A stretch of 64,000 nucleotides of DNA from Planktosalinus sp963975935 (GCA_963975935.1 CAXBIQ010000005.1:124001-188000), one strand, 5' to 3'. Positions 35,203 through 43,713 are shown, numbered from the stretch's first letter. Translations and numbers: made by a program. Notes: generated by a model from the sequence alone, not told the origin.

Positions 35203-36056
35203 GCGTTCAATTTGTTTTTTTTGTAATATTCAATCAGTCCGTCAATGGGTCTTTGGACGACCTTGCCCGGCTCGAGGTTGTACCTTTTGAGACAATCCCG
35301 GATAATGTCTTTTGAAAAATGGGCAATAGACCCAATAAAATGAATGGGAACCTGTTGGGCTTCCTTAAAACACAATATTCTGTATTCTATGAATTTCAAT
35401 ACCCCTTCACTAATCAGGTTGTAAAAATAACCATTTACTTCGTCCCTTGTGAAAATAAATTCGGCAAAGGATGCCAGATAACTGTTTGGATTGGGTTTCT
35501 GGTATAAATTGGTTTTGATCACATCAGGATTCAGGTCAAATCGTTTTTCAAAATCAAACGCAATTTGTAAAGGCATTTTTTTGTAAAAGTAATCCCTTAA
35601 GAGGCGTTTGCCAAAATAGTTTCCGCTGGCTTCATCCATTAAAATAAACCCTAGGGAAGCCACTTTTGTTTTCACGGTTTTCCCATCAAAATAACAACTG
35701 TTTGAGCCGGTTCCAAAAATACAGACAATTCCCGGCTTGTCTGTCACTGCAAGGGCTGCAGCGACCATATCTTCATTTATGGTAACTGTAGCTTTTGTAA
35801 AAAGAAACTCAAGTGTTTTTTGTAAAATTGCACTGGGTGTTTTTGTACCACATCCGGCACCGTAAAAGTCCAGGACCTCAACGGTTTCAAAAACCTGTTG
35901 AAGGTTCTGGTTTTCCTGAATACGAACAATCAGTTCCTCTTCCGGAACAACAGTAGGGTTGAGCCCTGATGTGCGGGTTGAGAAAAGTTGATTGCCTGCA
36001 TCGTCAAGCAGTACCCAGTCACATTTTGTAGAGCCGCCGTCTGCGATTAATGTCAT
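35199..36056 (-). CDS. BadF/N-acetylglucosamine kinase-type sugar kinase
   Basis: 285 residues of the ASKHA fold. Phosphate-1 motif MTLIADGGSTKCDWVLLD at the N-terminus, a second glycine motif GIVCIFGTGSNSCYFDG near 115, and the adenosine motif FIGSIAHFSKDII near 245. Likely phosphorylates N-acetylglucosamine or another amino sugar, feeding the glycolytic genes around it. Starts 3 bases before the gap stop region and overlaps pgi by 4 bases, so it is coupled to both. Confidence 0.88.
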   Translation of the reverse strand: MTLIADGGSTKCDWVLLDDAGNQLFSTRTSGLNPTVVPEEELIVRIQENQNLQQVFETVEVLDFYGAGCGTKTPSAILQKTLEFLFTKATVTINEDMVAAALAVTDKPGIVCIFGTGSNSCYFDGKTVKTKVASLGFILMDEASGNYFGKRLLRDYFYKKMPLQIAFDFEKRFDLNPDVIKTNLYQKPNPNSYLASFAEFIFTRDEVNGYFYNLISEGVLKFIEYRILCFKEAQQVPIHFIGSIAHFSKDIIRDCLKRYNLEPGKVVQRPIDGLIEYYKKNKLNA

Positions 36057-36059
36057 AGA

Positions 36060-37058
36060 TTACAATTTAGCAACGTGTTCTGCCAGGTCAACCAACTTGG
36101 CCGAATAGCCATACTCGTTGTCATACCACGCTACTAACTTAAAGAAATTATCGTTAAGGGCAATGCTGGCTTCGGCATCAAATGTGCAAATGTGCTCGTC
36201 TGAAACAAAGTCCTGTGAAACCACGGCTTCATCAGTATAAGCAACCAATCCTTTGTAGGCTCCATTTGCTGCCTCTTTCATCACTTTTTTAACGTCATCA
36301 AAAGAAGCCCCCTTTTCAGTTCGCACCGTTAAATCTACAACAGAAACATTGGCTGTGGGAACCCTGAAAGCCATGCCCGTGAGTTTTCCTTTAAGTTCGG
36401 GGATTACTTTGGTCACTGCTTTTGCGGCTCCTGTTGATGCCGGGATAATGTTGATTAAAGCACTGCGTCCTGCTCGGTAATCTTTTTTTGAAGGACCGTC
36501 AACGGTGAGTTGGGAGGCTGTTGTGGCATGAACCGTGGTCATCAGGCCTTCAACAATGCCAAATTCGTCGTGAATGATTTTGGCTAAAGGCGCCAGACAG
36601 TTTGTCGTACAAGAAGCATTGGACACGATGGTGTCTTCAGCTTTGGCTTCTTTGTGATTGACGCCCATCACAAACATGTGGGCATCTTTGGATGGCGCAG
36701 AGATTACCACTTTTTTTGCACCGGCTTTGATGTGTTTGTAAGCATCATCTTTAAGAGTGAAAAAACCTGTGCATTCAATGATGATGTCTGCACCGGCTTC
36801 ATTCCACTTTAAGTTTTCAGGGTCGCGGTCTGCGGTAACCCTTATTTTTTTTCCATTTACGATAAGATGGCCGTCTTTGGTCGAAACCTCTCCATCAAAT
36901 CTTCCGTGAACAGAGTCATATTTTAAAAGATACGCCAGGTGATTCACTTCAAGTAAATCATTGACGGCCACGACCGCTATGTCTTTTCTTTGTTCTGCAA
37001 TCCTTAATACCAGTCTTCCAATGCGGCCAAAGCCGTTTATTCCTATTTTTATACTCAT
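36060..37058 (-). CDS. gap: Glyceraldehyde-3-phosphate dehydrogenase, type I
   Basis: 332 residues. NAD-binding INGFGRIGRLVLR at the N-terminus, catalytic Cys in SNASCTTNCLAPLAK (near residue 154), and the C-terminal WYDNEYGYSAKLVDL. An Asn-Asp-Leu after the second strand (VAVNDLL) favours NAD over NADP. Central glycolytic enzyme. 11 bases after pfkA in the same operon. Confidence 0.97.
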   Translation of the reverse strand: MSIKIGINGFGRIGRLVLRIAEQRKDIAVVAVNDLLEVNHLAYLLKYDSVHGRFDGEVSTKDGHLIVNGKKIRVTADRDPENLKWNEAGADIIIECTGFFTLKDDAYKHIKAGAKKVVISAPSKDAHMFVMGVNHKEAKAEDTIVSNASCTTNCLAPLAKIIHDEFGIVEGLMTTVHATTASQLTVDGPSKKDYRAGRSALINIIPASTGAAKAVTKVIPELKGKLTGMAFRVPTANVSVVDLTVRTEKGASFDDVKKVMKEAANGAYKGLVAYTDEAVVSQDFVSDEHICTFDAEASIALNDNFFKLVAWYDNEYGYSAKLVDLAEHVAKL

Positions 37059-37069
37059 AAATTTTATTT

Positions 37070-38056
37070 TTAAATCGATGTTATATCTGCAACCCTTATA
37101 AGTTCAAGGTCTATTTTTTGTTGTGCCTTAATCGCTTCTTCAAAAGAGACGTGCACCATTTTATTGTTTTGTGTACCAATCATGATATCTCGTTTGCCGT
37201 CCAAAAGAGCATCGACGGCCGCCACTCCCATTCGGCTTGCCAGCACACGGTCATAACAGCTGGGTGAACCACCTCTTTGAACATGGCCCAATACCGTTAC
37301 TCTAACGTCATAACTTTCCATATTAGTCTTGATGAATTCAGCCAATTCAAAGATGTTTTTGCCAATTTGGTCTCCTTCAGATACCACGATGATACTGGAG
37401 GTTTTTCCGGATTTTCGGCTGCGTTCAAGGGACTCAATGAGACGGTCTTTTCCCATATCTTCCTCGGGAATGAGGATTTCTTCTGCTCCCGCGCCTATTC
37501 CTGCATTCAAAGCGATATGGCCGGCATCCCGCCCCATGACTTCCACAAGAAAAAGGCGGTTATGGGAGTTTGCCGTATCCCTGATTTTATCAATGGCTTC
37601 GACAACAGTGTTTAATGCGGTGTCATACCCAATGGTGTTGTCTGTGCCGTAAATGTCATTGTCTATGGTTCCGGGAAGCCCCACTATGGGAAAATCAAAT
37701 TCCTTGATAAAAATACTCGCCCCTCTGAAGGTGCCGTCACCACCAATCGCAACAAGTGCATCTATACCTTCATTGACAAGGTTTTGATGGGCTTTTTCAC
37801 GACCTTCTTTTTCCATAAAGTCTTTGGAACGGGCAGATTTCAAGAACGTGCCTCCACGGTTAATCAGGTTTTTAACTGAGCGTGCGTCAAGTGTTCTGAA
37901 ATCTCCTTCAATCAAACCCTGTAACCCCCTGAATACTCCCACACATTCAAGTCCGTGATAGGCACATGAACGCACAACGGCTCTGATGGCAGCATTCATT
38001 CCGGGAGAGTCACCGCCACTGGTGAGCACTGCAATTTTTTGAAGTTTTTTTGTCAT
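37070..38056 (-). CDS. pfkA: ATP-dependent 6-phosphofructokinase
   Basis: 328 residues. AVLTSGGDSPGMNAAIRAVVR at the N-terminus, GGDGTFRGA, the catalytic PGTIDNDIYGTDNTIGYDTA, and a ligand site HVQRGGSPSCYDRVLASRMG. Glycine at the GGDG+1 site fits the ATP-dependent form. First gene of the glycolytic operon. Its upstream region is shared with the Crp/Fnr gene and holds a large structured element. Confidence 0.97.
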   Translation of the reverse strand: MTKKLQKIAVLTSGGDSPGMNAAIRAVVRSCAYHGLECVGVFRGLQGLIEGDFRTLDARSVKNLINRGGTFLKSARSKDFMEKEGREKAHQNLVNEGIDALVAIGGDGTFRGASIFIKEFDFPIVGLPGTIDNDIYGTDNTIGYDTALNTVVEAIDKIRDTANSHNRLFLVEVMGRDAGHIALNAGIGAGAEEILIPEEDMGKDRLIESLERSRKSGKTSSIIVVSEGDQIGKNIFELAEFIKTNMESYDVRVTVLGHVQRGGSPSCYDRVLASRMGVAAVDALLDGKRDIMIGTQNNKMVHVSFEEAIKAQQKIDLELIRVADITSI

Positions 38057-38238
38057 TATGTAAAGCTAAAGCAATTAACTGATTCCTGCAAAAAGTTATT
38101 CAATCTCTAACGTTTTTTAGTTGATGAGATTCTATACTTCCAAAAAGAGTATTCTTTTTTTTTTTACCACTATAAGGATTCCCGTAAGGAAAGCTCATCA
38201 CTTCATTATACGTTTACCAAAATTTTATGGAGCAACCC

Positions 38239-38347
38239 TTTTAAAATGAAAATCCCCCCGGAATCGGCAGCCGGGGGTACCCCTGCCCCATCCCACATGA
38301 TTATGGGGATAGTCTTTGGGATGTCTGGCAGGGTTTTCATTTTAAAA
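38239..38347. repeat. 109-bp palindromic element with inner GC-rich hairpins
   Basis: Perfect 14-bp terminal inverted repeats TTTTAAAATGAAAA / TTTTCATTTTAAAA (38239-38252, 38334-38347). Inside are hairpin 1, CCCCCGG/CCGGGGG (38255-38261, 38271-38277), and hairpin 2, CCTGCC plus CATCCCA against TGGGATG plus GGCAGG (38282-38295, 38317-38332). The whole would fold as a three-way junction. No ORF. A miniature mobile element or a structured RNA/DNA site; no clear target duplication. The rest of 38057-38410 is A+T-rich, with TAATTTTA at 38375-38382 as a possible -7 element for the Crp/Fnr gene. Confidence 0.75.
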
Positions 38348-38410
38348 TCTTCAAATCAAGTAGTTTATTTTCTGTAATTTTACAAGCAAACTTTTTGTTA
38401 TTCCTAAACT

Positions 38411-39046
38411 ATGATTGAACTGCTGCATGAAAATTTCGGGGCCTTTTTCGAAGAATCTCTTTTAAAGGAAATTAATGAATCGGGGATTTATAAAGAAATT
38501 TCTGAGGGCGATCAACTCATCGAGATCGGCACGTATGTAACGGCTATGCCCTTGCTTATTTCCGGTGCTGTCAAGGTGATGCGTGAAGATGATGACGGCG
38601 ATGAGCTACTGCTTTATTTTTTGGAAAGAGGTGACACCTGTGCCATGACCTTAAGCTGTTGTCTGGGTCAAAAAAAGAGTGAGATCAGAGCTGTTGCTGA
38701 AACAGATACACGCATTATTTTGATTCCTATACAGAAAATGGAAGAGTGGACTTCAAAATATAAAAGTTGGCGCAATTTTGTCTTTAACAGTTACCACAAC
38801 CGCCTGAACGAAATGCTCGAAACCATCGATAGCATTGCTTTTCTGAATATGGATGAACGTCTTTGGAAATACCTGCAGGAAAAAGCCAGAATCTCCAAGG
38901 GGAATGTTATATATAATACCCATCAGGAGATTGCCTATGACCTGCACACCTCCAGGGTCGTTATTTCCCGTTTATTGAAAAAACTTGAAAAAAAAGGAAA
39001 GATTACATTGCAACGCAATGCGATTAAAGTAATCAACGGATCTTAG
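38411..39046 (+). CDS. Crp/Fnr family transcriptional regulator
   Basis: 211 residues. N-terminal cupin-like effector domain (EGDQLIEIGTYVTAMPLLISGAVKV), dimer helix about 115-145, and a C-terminal winged helix with recognition helix TSRVVISRLLKKLEKKGKI. It lacks Fnr's N-terminal cysteine cluster. Three cysteines, 77, 83 and 84, lie in DTCAMTLSCCLG, where some thiol-sensing relatives react. It stands directly before TauE/SafE and the CstB-like gene, and palindromes of Crp/Fnr type occur upstream of three local units. I infer a sulfide- or persulfide-responsive activator. Confidence 0.9.
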   Translation: MIELLHENFGAFFEESLLKEINESGIYKEISEGDQLIEIGTYVTAMPLLISGAVKVMREDDDGDELLLYFLERGDTCAMTLSCCLGQKKSEIRAVAETDTRIILIPIQKMEEWTSKYKSWRNFVFNSYHNRLNEMLETIDSIAFLNMDERLWKYLQEKARISKGNVIYNTHQEIAYDLHTSRVVISRLLKKLEKKGKITLQRNAIKVINGS

Positions 39047-39049
39047 GGG

Positions 39050-39093
39050 GTAACTTTTGTTACTTTGAAAAGGTGGTTACCACTTTATCTTTG
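39050..39093 (+). promoter_or_regulatory. Operator/promoter 1 (TauE-CstB unit)
   Basis: Palindrome GTAAC-TTTT-GTTAC at 39050-39063, then 22 bases, then -7 TATCTTTG at 39086-39093. A second palindrome, GTGGT-T-ACCAC, lies at 39073-39083 between the two. The transcription start near 39100 decides the TauE start: an in-frame ATG at 39065 would be upstream of it, so the ATG at 39113 is right. Confidence 0.75.
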
Positions 39094-39112
39094 TGTAAAA
39101 TTAAATTTTGGA

Positions 39113-39916
39113 ATGGAGTTAATGGAAATTTTCGGCTATCTGGGTGCGCTGCTTATCGGGCTGGTTTTAGGCTTGATTGGTGGTGGCGGCTCCATCCTCA
39201 CAGTTCCTGTATTGGTCTATTTTCTTGCTGTCAATCCCGTTACGGCTACTGCATATTCCCTTTTTGTTGTGGGGGTCTCGGCATTGGTAGGGGCCCTTCA
39301 GAACTTCCGTAAAGGAATGATCGATTTCAAAACGGCCATTGTGTTTTCCATCCCTGCCTTTATAGCAGTCTATATCACGCGCAGGTTTATTGTACCGGCA
39401 ATCCCGGAAACTATTGCAACAGTAGGTGACTTTATACTTACCAAAGACATCGGGATTATGGTGTTTTTTGCGGTTATTATGCTGCTGGCTGCCCTGTCAA
39501 TGATATACAACAAAAGACCGGAACCCGAGCCCGGCACAAAAATTAAGTATAACTATCCGCTAATTGTCATAGAAGGGTTTGTAATCGGTATACTCACCGG
39601 GGTAGTAGGTGCCGGTGGTGGCTTTCTCATCATCCCGGCCCTGGTACTGCTTGCAAAACTCCCTATGAAAAAAGCAGTGGCTACCTCCTTGTTGATTATT
39701 GCAATCAAATCGCTGATAGGGTTTGTGGGTGACATTGAGACCATGAACATTGACTGGGGCTTTCTGATTACCTTTACCCTTTTGTCGGTTTTTGGTATCT
39801 TTGCAGGAGTTTGGCTGAACCGGTTTTTCAACAATAAAAAACTTAAAAAAGGATTTGGATGGTTTGTTTTGGCAATGGCAGCTTACATCCTTTTCAAAGA
39901 GTTTACACTGATATAA
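39113..39916 (+). CDS. TauE/SafE family sulfite/sulfur exporter
   Basis: 267 residues, eight predicted transmembrane helices in two halves with the repeated glycine motif LGLIGGGGSILTVPVLVYFL and VVGAGGGFLIIPALVLL. The start at 39113 follows promoter 1. TauE/SafE proteins export sulfite, sulfonates or related anions, and in the cst locus of Staphylococcus a TauE accompanies persulfide-handling enzymes. Here the next gene is a CstB-like persulfide dioxygenase-rhodanese 50 bases away, giving a matching role. Confidence 0.92.
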   Translation: MELMEIFGYLGALLIGLVLGLIGGGGSILTVPVLVYFLAVNPVTATAYSLFVVGVSALVGALQNFRKGMIDFKTAIVFSIPAFIAVYITRRFIVPAIPETIATVGDFILTKDIGIMVFFAVIMLLAALSMIYNKRPEPEPGTKIKYNYPLIVIEGFVIGILTGVVGAGGGFLIIPALVLLAKLPMKKAVATSLLIIAIKSLIGFVGDIETMNIDWGFLITFTLLSVFGIFAGVWLNRFFNNKKLKKGFGWFVLAMAAYILFKEFTLI

Positions 39917-39966
39917 ACAAAATTAAAACAGGAAACAGCACAAGTGTTTTCACGAAATATACTACT

Positions 39967-41412
39967 ATGAATAATACAACACCCTCACTACCCTCTTTGG
40001 AAGGAGTAGAACAAATCTACACAGGCTGTCTGGCTCAGGGAGCTTACTATATTCAAAGCAATGGCGAAGCCGCGATCATCGACCCCTTACGGGAAGTACA
40101 ACCTTATATAGAAAAAGCATCCAAAGACAATGCAAAAATAAAATACATATTTGAAACACATTTTCATGCCGACTTCGTGAGTGGTCATATCACTTTAGCA
40201 AAAAAAACCGGTGGGACCATTGTGTTCGGTCCCACGGCAAATCCATCGTTTGAGGCCATTATAGCCAAAGACGGACAGGAATTTCAAATAGGTGACTTTA
40301 CCATCGTAGCACTGCACACTCCGGGACATACCATGGAGAGCACAACCTATCTGCTTAAGGATAAAAACGGAAAAGACCTGGCTGTTTTTAGCGGGGACAC
40401 CTTGTTTTTGGGAGATGTGGGCAGGCCTGATTTAGCTCAAAAAGCTGCCTCGATGACACAGGAAGAACTCGCCGGTATGCTGTATGATAGTTTGCGAACG
40501 AAAATTATGCCGCTTGCTGATGATGTTATTGTCTATCCCGCACATGGAGCGGGTTCTGCCTGCGGGAAAAATATGATGAAGGAAACCGTGGATACCCTGG
40601 GCAACCAGAAAAAAATGAATTATGCCCTGCGGGCCGATATGACCAAAGAGGAATTTGTTAAGGAAGTCACTGACGGACTCGCTCCGCCTCCGCTCTATTT
40701 TCCGTTAAACGTAAAAATGAATAAAGAAGGTTATGATGATCTTGAAGCCATACTCCAACGCGGGACCCAGGCTTTGTCTCCAGATGCTTTTGAAGCCGCT
40801 GCAAATGAAACCGGAGCCATTGTTCTGGATGTACGCCATCAAAACGAATTTGTAAAAGGACATATTCCCCGCTCCATTTTTATTGGTCTTGACGGAGGCT
40901 TTGCTCCCTGGGTGGGGGCATTGATTGCAGACACGGCTCAGCCCATTTTGCTTGTTTGCCCACCGGATAGGATCAATGAAGCCGTTACACGTCTTTCGAG
41001 AGTGGGTTTTGACAACACCCTGGGCTATCTTGCCAACGGATTTGAATCGTGGAAAGCTGCCGGAAAACAAATTGACAGCCTTACATCCATATCGGCCGAA
41101 GCATTTAAAAAAGATTTGGAGTCCAAAGAGGTTCCGGTCTTTGATGTCCGCAAAGAAGCTGAGTATCTTGCTTCTCATCTCAAAGAAGCCCACTTAACAC
41201 CCCTAGACTTCCTGAATGACCACATATCGGAGTTTCCCACAGACAAAAACTTCTACCTGCATTGTGCCGGAGGCTACCGCAGCGTGATTGCCGCTTCCAT
41301 TTTAAAAAGCCGGGGGATTCATAACCTGGTAGATGTAGCAGGCGGTTTTGCCCATATCAAAAAAGCAGGTATACCCGTGACCAATGAGGTGTGTCCCACA
41401 ACTTTAAAATAA
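39967..41412 (+). CDS. CstB-like persulfide dioxygenase-rhodanese fusion
   Basis: 481 residues from the ATG at 39967; an upstream in-frame ATG lies inside TauE. Metallo-beta-lactamase domain with THFHADFVSGH (His65, His67, Asp69; Phe in place of the usual next His), HTPGH near 121 and FSGDTLFLGDVGRPDL. This fits mononuclear-iron persulfide dioxygenases. Two rhodanese domains follow, about 265-365 with loop VCPPDR and about 375-475 with HCAGGYRS. The order dioxygenase-rhodanese homologue-rhodanese is that of CstB, which turns low-molecular persulfides into thiosulfate or sulfite. No sulfide:quinone reductase gene is nearby. Confidence 0.92.
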   Translation: MNNTTPSLPSLEGVEQIYTGCLAQGAYYIQSNGEAAIIDPLREVQPYIEKASKDNAKIKYIFETHFHADFVSGHITLAKKTGGTIVFGPTANPSFEAIIAKDGQEFQIGDFTIVALHTPGHTMESTTYLLKDKNGKDLAVFSGDTLFLGDVGRPDLAQKAASMTQEELAGMLYDSLRTKIMPLADDVIVYPAHGAGSACGKNMMKETVDTLGNQKKMNYALRADMTKEEFVKEVTDGLAPPPLYFPLNVKMNKEGYDDLEAILQRGTQALSPDAFEAAANETGAIVLDVRHQNEFVKGHIPRSIFIGLDGGFAPWVGALIADTAQPILLVCPPDRINEAVTRLSRVGFDNTLGYLANGFESWKAAGKQIDSLTSISAEAFKKDLESKEVPVFDVRKEAEYLASHLKEAHLTPLDFLNDHISEFPTDKNFYLHCAGGYRSVIAASILKSRGIHNLVDVAGGFAHIKKAGIPVTNEVCPTTLK

Positions 41413-41422
41413 AAGACACGAT

Positions 41423-41466
41423 GTAACAAAGGTTACTGTACATTGAAATACTTGCCACTATCTTTG
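41423..41466 (+). promoter_or_regulatory. Operator/promoter 2 (candidate small RNA)
   Basis: Palindrome GTAAC-AAAG-GTTAC at 41423-41436, 22 bases, then TATCTTTG at 41459-41466. Same layout as operator/promoter 1 and 3. Start of transcription expected near 41473, with no start codon in the following 85 bases except inside the terminator. Confidence 0.75.
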
Positions 41467-41472
41467 TATTAC

Positions 41473-41557
41473 AAATAAGCACATATAACGTAGTTTATTT
41501 TTATTTGGTTGGTTTAGTTAAAGGAAGTAGGGTGTTTTATGCTACTTCCTTTTTTTA
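41473..41557 (+). ncRNA. Candidate Crp/Fnr-controlled small RNA
   Basis: About 85 bases between the predicted start of promoter 2 and the end of a strong terminator. The 5' half is unstructured and A/U-rich with a UUUAUUUUUAUUUGGUUGG-like stretch; the 3' end is the terminator stem. No ORF with a plausible start. If termination is incomplete, the same transcript could extend into the racemase gene at 41607, making this a leader with an attenuator instead. Confidence 0.55.
41520..41557 (+). terminator. Strong terminator before the racemase gene
   Basis: An 11-bp perfect stem AAAGGAAGTAG/CTACTTCCTTT (41520-41530, 41542-41552) with an 11-base loop, and T-run to 41557. Ends the candidate RNA, and also any readthrough from the CstB gene. 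Confidence 0.9.
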
Positions 41558-41606
41558 ACGTCACTTTAAAATGGAAAAACTTTATAGCTCAAAAAAAATC
41601 TAAGAT

Positions 41607-42287
41607 ATGAAACTACTCGGCATGATTGGTGGAACTTCCTGGCACTCCACCGTAGAATATTACCGTATGATCAATGAGCTTGCAGGCAACCAATTTGGCG
41701 GCAGCCAGAATCCGCCGTTATTGCTTTACAGCCTGAACATTCAATTGATGCGGGAGCAAAATATGGAAAAGATACAGGCTGCATATCTGGAAATCAGCCA
41801 TAAACTGGAAACCGCCGGAGCCGAAGCCATTATCATTTGCGCCAATACGCCCCATATGATTTATGAGTATGTGCAACCACAAATCAATATCCCAATCCTT
41901 CATATCGCCGAAGCCATTGGTAAAGAAGCTCAAAAACAAGGATTGAAAAACCTGGGACTGCTGGGAACCAAACCCACCATGACGATGGATTTTATTCCCG
42001 GATACCTCGATCAAAACTTTGGTATTCAAACTGTGTATGCCGACCGAAAAGACTTTGGTGAAATTCACCGTTATATTTCTGAAGATTTAACCCAAGGAAA
42101 GTTCACCCCTGAAGCGAAAAATTATTTCATTGAACAAATGAAAAAACTGGAAGAAAATGGTGCTGACGGGATTATCTTAGGTTGTACTGAGCTGCCCATG
42201 CTACTTTCACAGGAAGACTTTCACCTGCCACTTTTGGACACTACAAAACTGCACGCACAACTGGCGGTGGATTTTATTTTGTCTTAA
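41607..42287 (+). CDS. Aspartate/glutamate racemase family protein
   Basis: 226 residues. The two catalytic cysteines of PLP-independent racemases are in IICANTPHM (near 73) and ILGCTELPML (near 192). The N-terminal MIGGTSWHSTVEYYR is typical of the aspartate racemase/YgeA branch. It may act on aspartate, glutamate or a broader range. Sits inside the sulfur-stress locus, behind a terminator; whether it belongs to the regulon depends on readthrough. Confidence 0.92.
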   Translation: MKLLGMIGGTSWHSTVEYYRMINELAGNQFGGSQNPPLLLYSLNIQLMREQNMEKIQAAYLEISHKLETAGAEAIIICANTPHMIYEYVQPQINIPILHIAEAIGKEAQKQGLKNLGLLGTKPTMTMDFIPGYLDQNFGIQTVYADRKDFGEIHRYISEDLTQGKFTPEAKNYFIEQMKKLEENGADGIILGCTELPMLLSQEDFHLPLLDTTKLHAQLAVDFILS

Positions 42288-42317
42288 TATCGCCTTCTTT
42301 TCATTTCTCATCTCTCG

Positions 42318-42361
42318 GTAACAAAGGTTACTGACCCACCTTGTTTGACAGCGTACTTTTG
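42318..42361 (+). promoter_or_regulatory. Operator/promoter 3 (efflux operon)
   Basis: Palindrome GTAAC-AAAG-GTTAC at 42318-42331, 22 bases, then TACTTTTG at 42354-42361. The transcription start near 42368 rules out the earlier in-frame start at 42345 and supports the ATG at 42384 for the TolC gene. Confidence 0.75.
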
Positions 42362-42383
42362 CCTTGTCAAATTGAGAACAACG

Positions 42384-43694
42384 ATGAAGAAAACCATACT
42401 AGTACTACTCACCTTAGTAAGCACAACCCTGCTTGTGGCTCAGGAGCAAAAAACACTCTCTAAGGAACAAGCAATAAACAGCGTGTTGGAAAACAACCGT
42501 AACTTAAAAATAACCGAACAGGAATTCCTGCAGGCGCGAGCCGATTACCGGCAAACCAACGCCGTTTTTCTGCCTAACATCAGCGCTTCGCATACCGGAA
42601 TGACCACTACCAATCCGTTGATGGCATTTGGGTCTAAACTGAATCAGGAAATCCTGACACAAAACGATTTCAACCCCGCGCTGTTAAACAACCCTGAGCG
42701 CACCGATAATTTCGCTACCCGATTTGAAATACAACAACCCCTTATCAATATAGACGGTATCTACCAACGTCAGGCAGCCAAAAGCAAAATGCAGGCCACC
42801 CAATTACAGGGACAACGCACGCAAGACTATATGCTTTTAGAAGTGGAAAAAGCCTATATGCAACTACAACTGGCACACAAGGCCGTTGACGTTTTGGAAC
42901 AAGCACTTGAGGCAGCTCAGGAAAACAAGAAACTTGCCGACAACAGTTTTGACCAGGGCTACCTGCAACGGTCAGATGTGCTGGCCGTAGAAGTGCGCGT
43001 GAGCGAAGTGCACAACCAATTGCAGCAAGCCAAAAGCAATGTGCAGAACGCTTCCGATTACCTGTCGTTTTTGATGGGCGAAGAAACCAATTCCGTTTGG
43101 AATCCTACTGATACATTGGAGTCTGAGGAATTAGTTTCCATAGAAAGTACCTCATTAAATGAAAACCGCTCAGACATACAAGCAATGACTTTGGCTACTG
43201 AAGGGTATGCAAAAATGAACAAAGCCGATCAAATGGCCTTCCTCCCGCGACTGAATGCCTTTGGAAGCTATGAATTGTATGACAACGAAATGTTTCAGGG
43301 CAACGCCAACGGTTATATCGTAGGCGCACAACTCAGCTGGGACTTGTTTCAGGGTGGTAAGCGTTTTGGTAAAGCCCAAAAAAGCAAAGCAGAACTCGAG
43401 CAATCCCGTATCGAACTCGATCAGTACAAGGCACAAAGCCAACTGGAAATCAACAAGGCACAACGCCGGGTCAACGATTTACAGCAGCAGTTAAAACGCA
43501 GCGAACTGGCCGTAGAACAATCAGAAGAAGCCTTGCGCATCCGCACCAACCGTTTTGAACAAGGTCTTGAAAAAACCACTGAATTATTACAGAGTGAAAC
43601 CCAATATGCCCAAAAACAACTGGAATACTTACAAACCGTATTTGAATACAATTTCGCGAAAGCGTATATAGAATTTTTAACCAAAGGAGAATAA
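42384..43694 (+). CDS. TolC family outer-membrane efflux protein
   Basis: 436 residues from the ATG at 42384. Signal peptide ending LLVAQ, then two repeats of the outer-membrane efflux protein fold: long Gln/Ala/Lys-rich helices (QAKSNVQNASDYLSFLMGEE; KSKAELEQSRIELDQYKAQSQL) and barrel strands (GYIVGAQLSWDLFQGGKRFG). Forms the outer-membrane duct of the RND pump encoded downstream. First gene of the efflux operon under operator/promoter 3. Confidence 0.94.
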   Translation: MKKTILVLLTLVSTTLLVAQEQKTLSKEQAINSVLENNRNLKITEQEFLQARADYRQTNAVFLPNISASHTGMTTTNPLMAFGSKLNQEILTQNDFNPALLNNPERTDNFATRFEIQQPLINIDGIYQRQAAKSKMQATQLQGQRTQDYMLLEVEKAYMQLQLAHKAVDVLEQALEAAQENKKLADNSFDQGYLQRSDVLAVEVRVSEVHNQLQQAKSNVQNASDYLSFLMGEETNSVWNPTDTLESEELVSIESTSLNENRSDIQAMTLATEGYAKMNKADQMAFLPRLNAFGSYELYDNEMFQGNANGYIVGAQLSWDLFQGGKRFGKAQKSKAELEQSRIELDQYKAQSQLEINKAQRRVNDLQQQLKRSELAVEQSEEALRIRTNRFEQGLEKTTELLQSETQYAQKQLEYLQTVFEYNFAKAYIEFLTKGE

Positions 43695-43713
43695 ATAATT
43701 AAAAACCACTACC

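Noticed and set aside
38239..38347. Simple transcription terminator between pfkA and the Crp/Fnr gene
   Set aside because: The flanking genes diverge, so no transcript ends here, and the structure has long outer arms with two inner hairpins and no U-run.
39065..39112. Earlier start of the TauE gene
   Set aside because: It overlaps the -7 element and operator of promoter 1.
42345..42383. Earlier start of the TolC gene
   Set aside because: The start would be upstream of the predicted transcription start of promoter 3. The ATG at 42384 begins a normal signal peptide.
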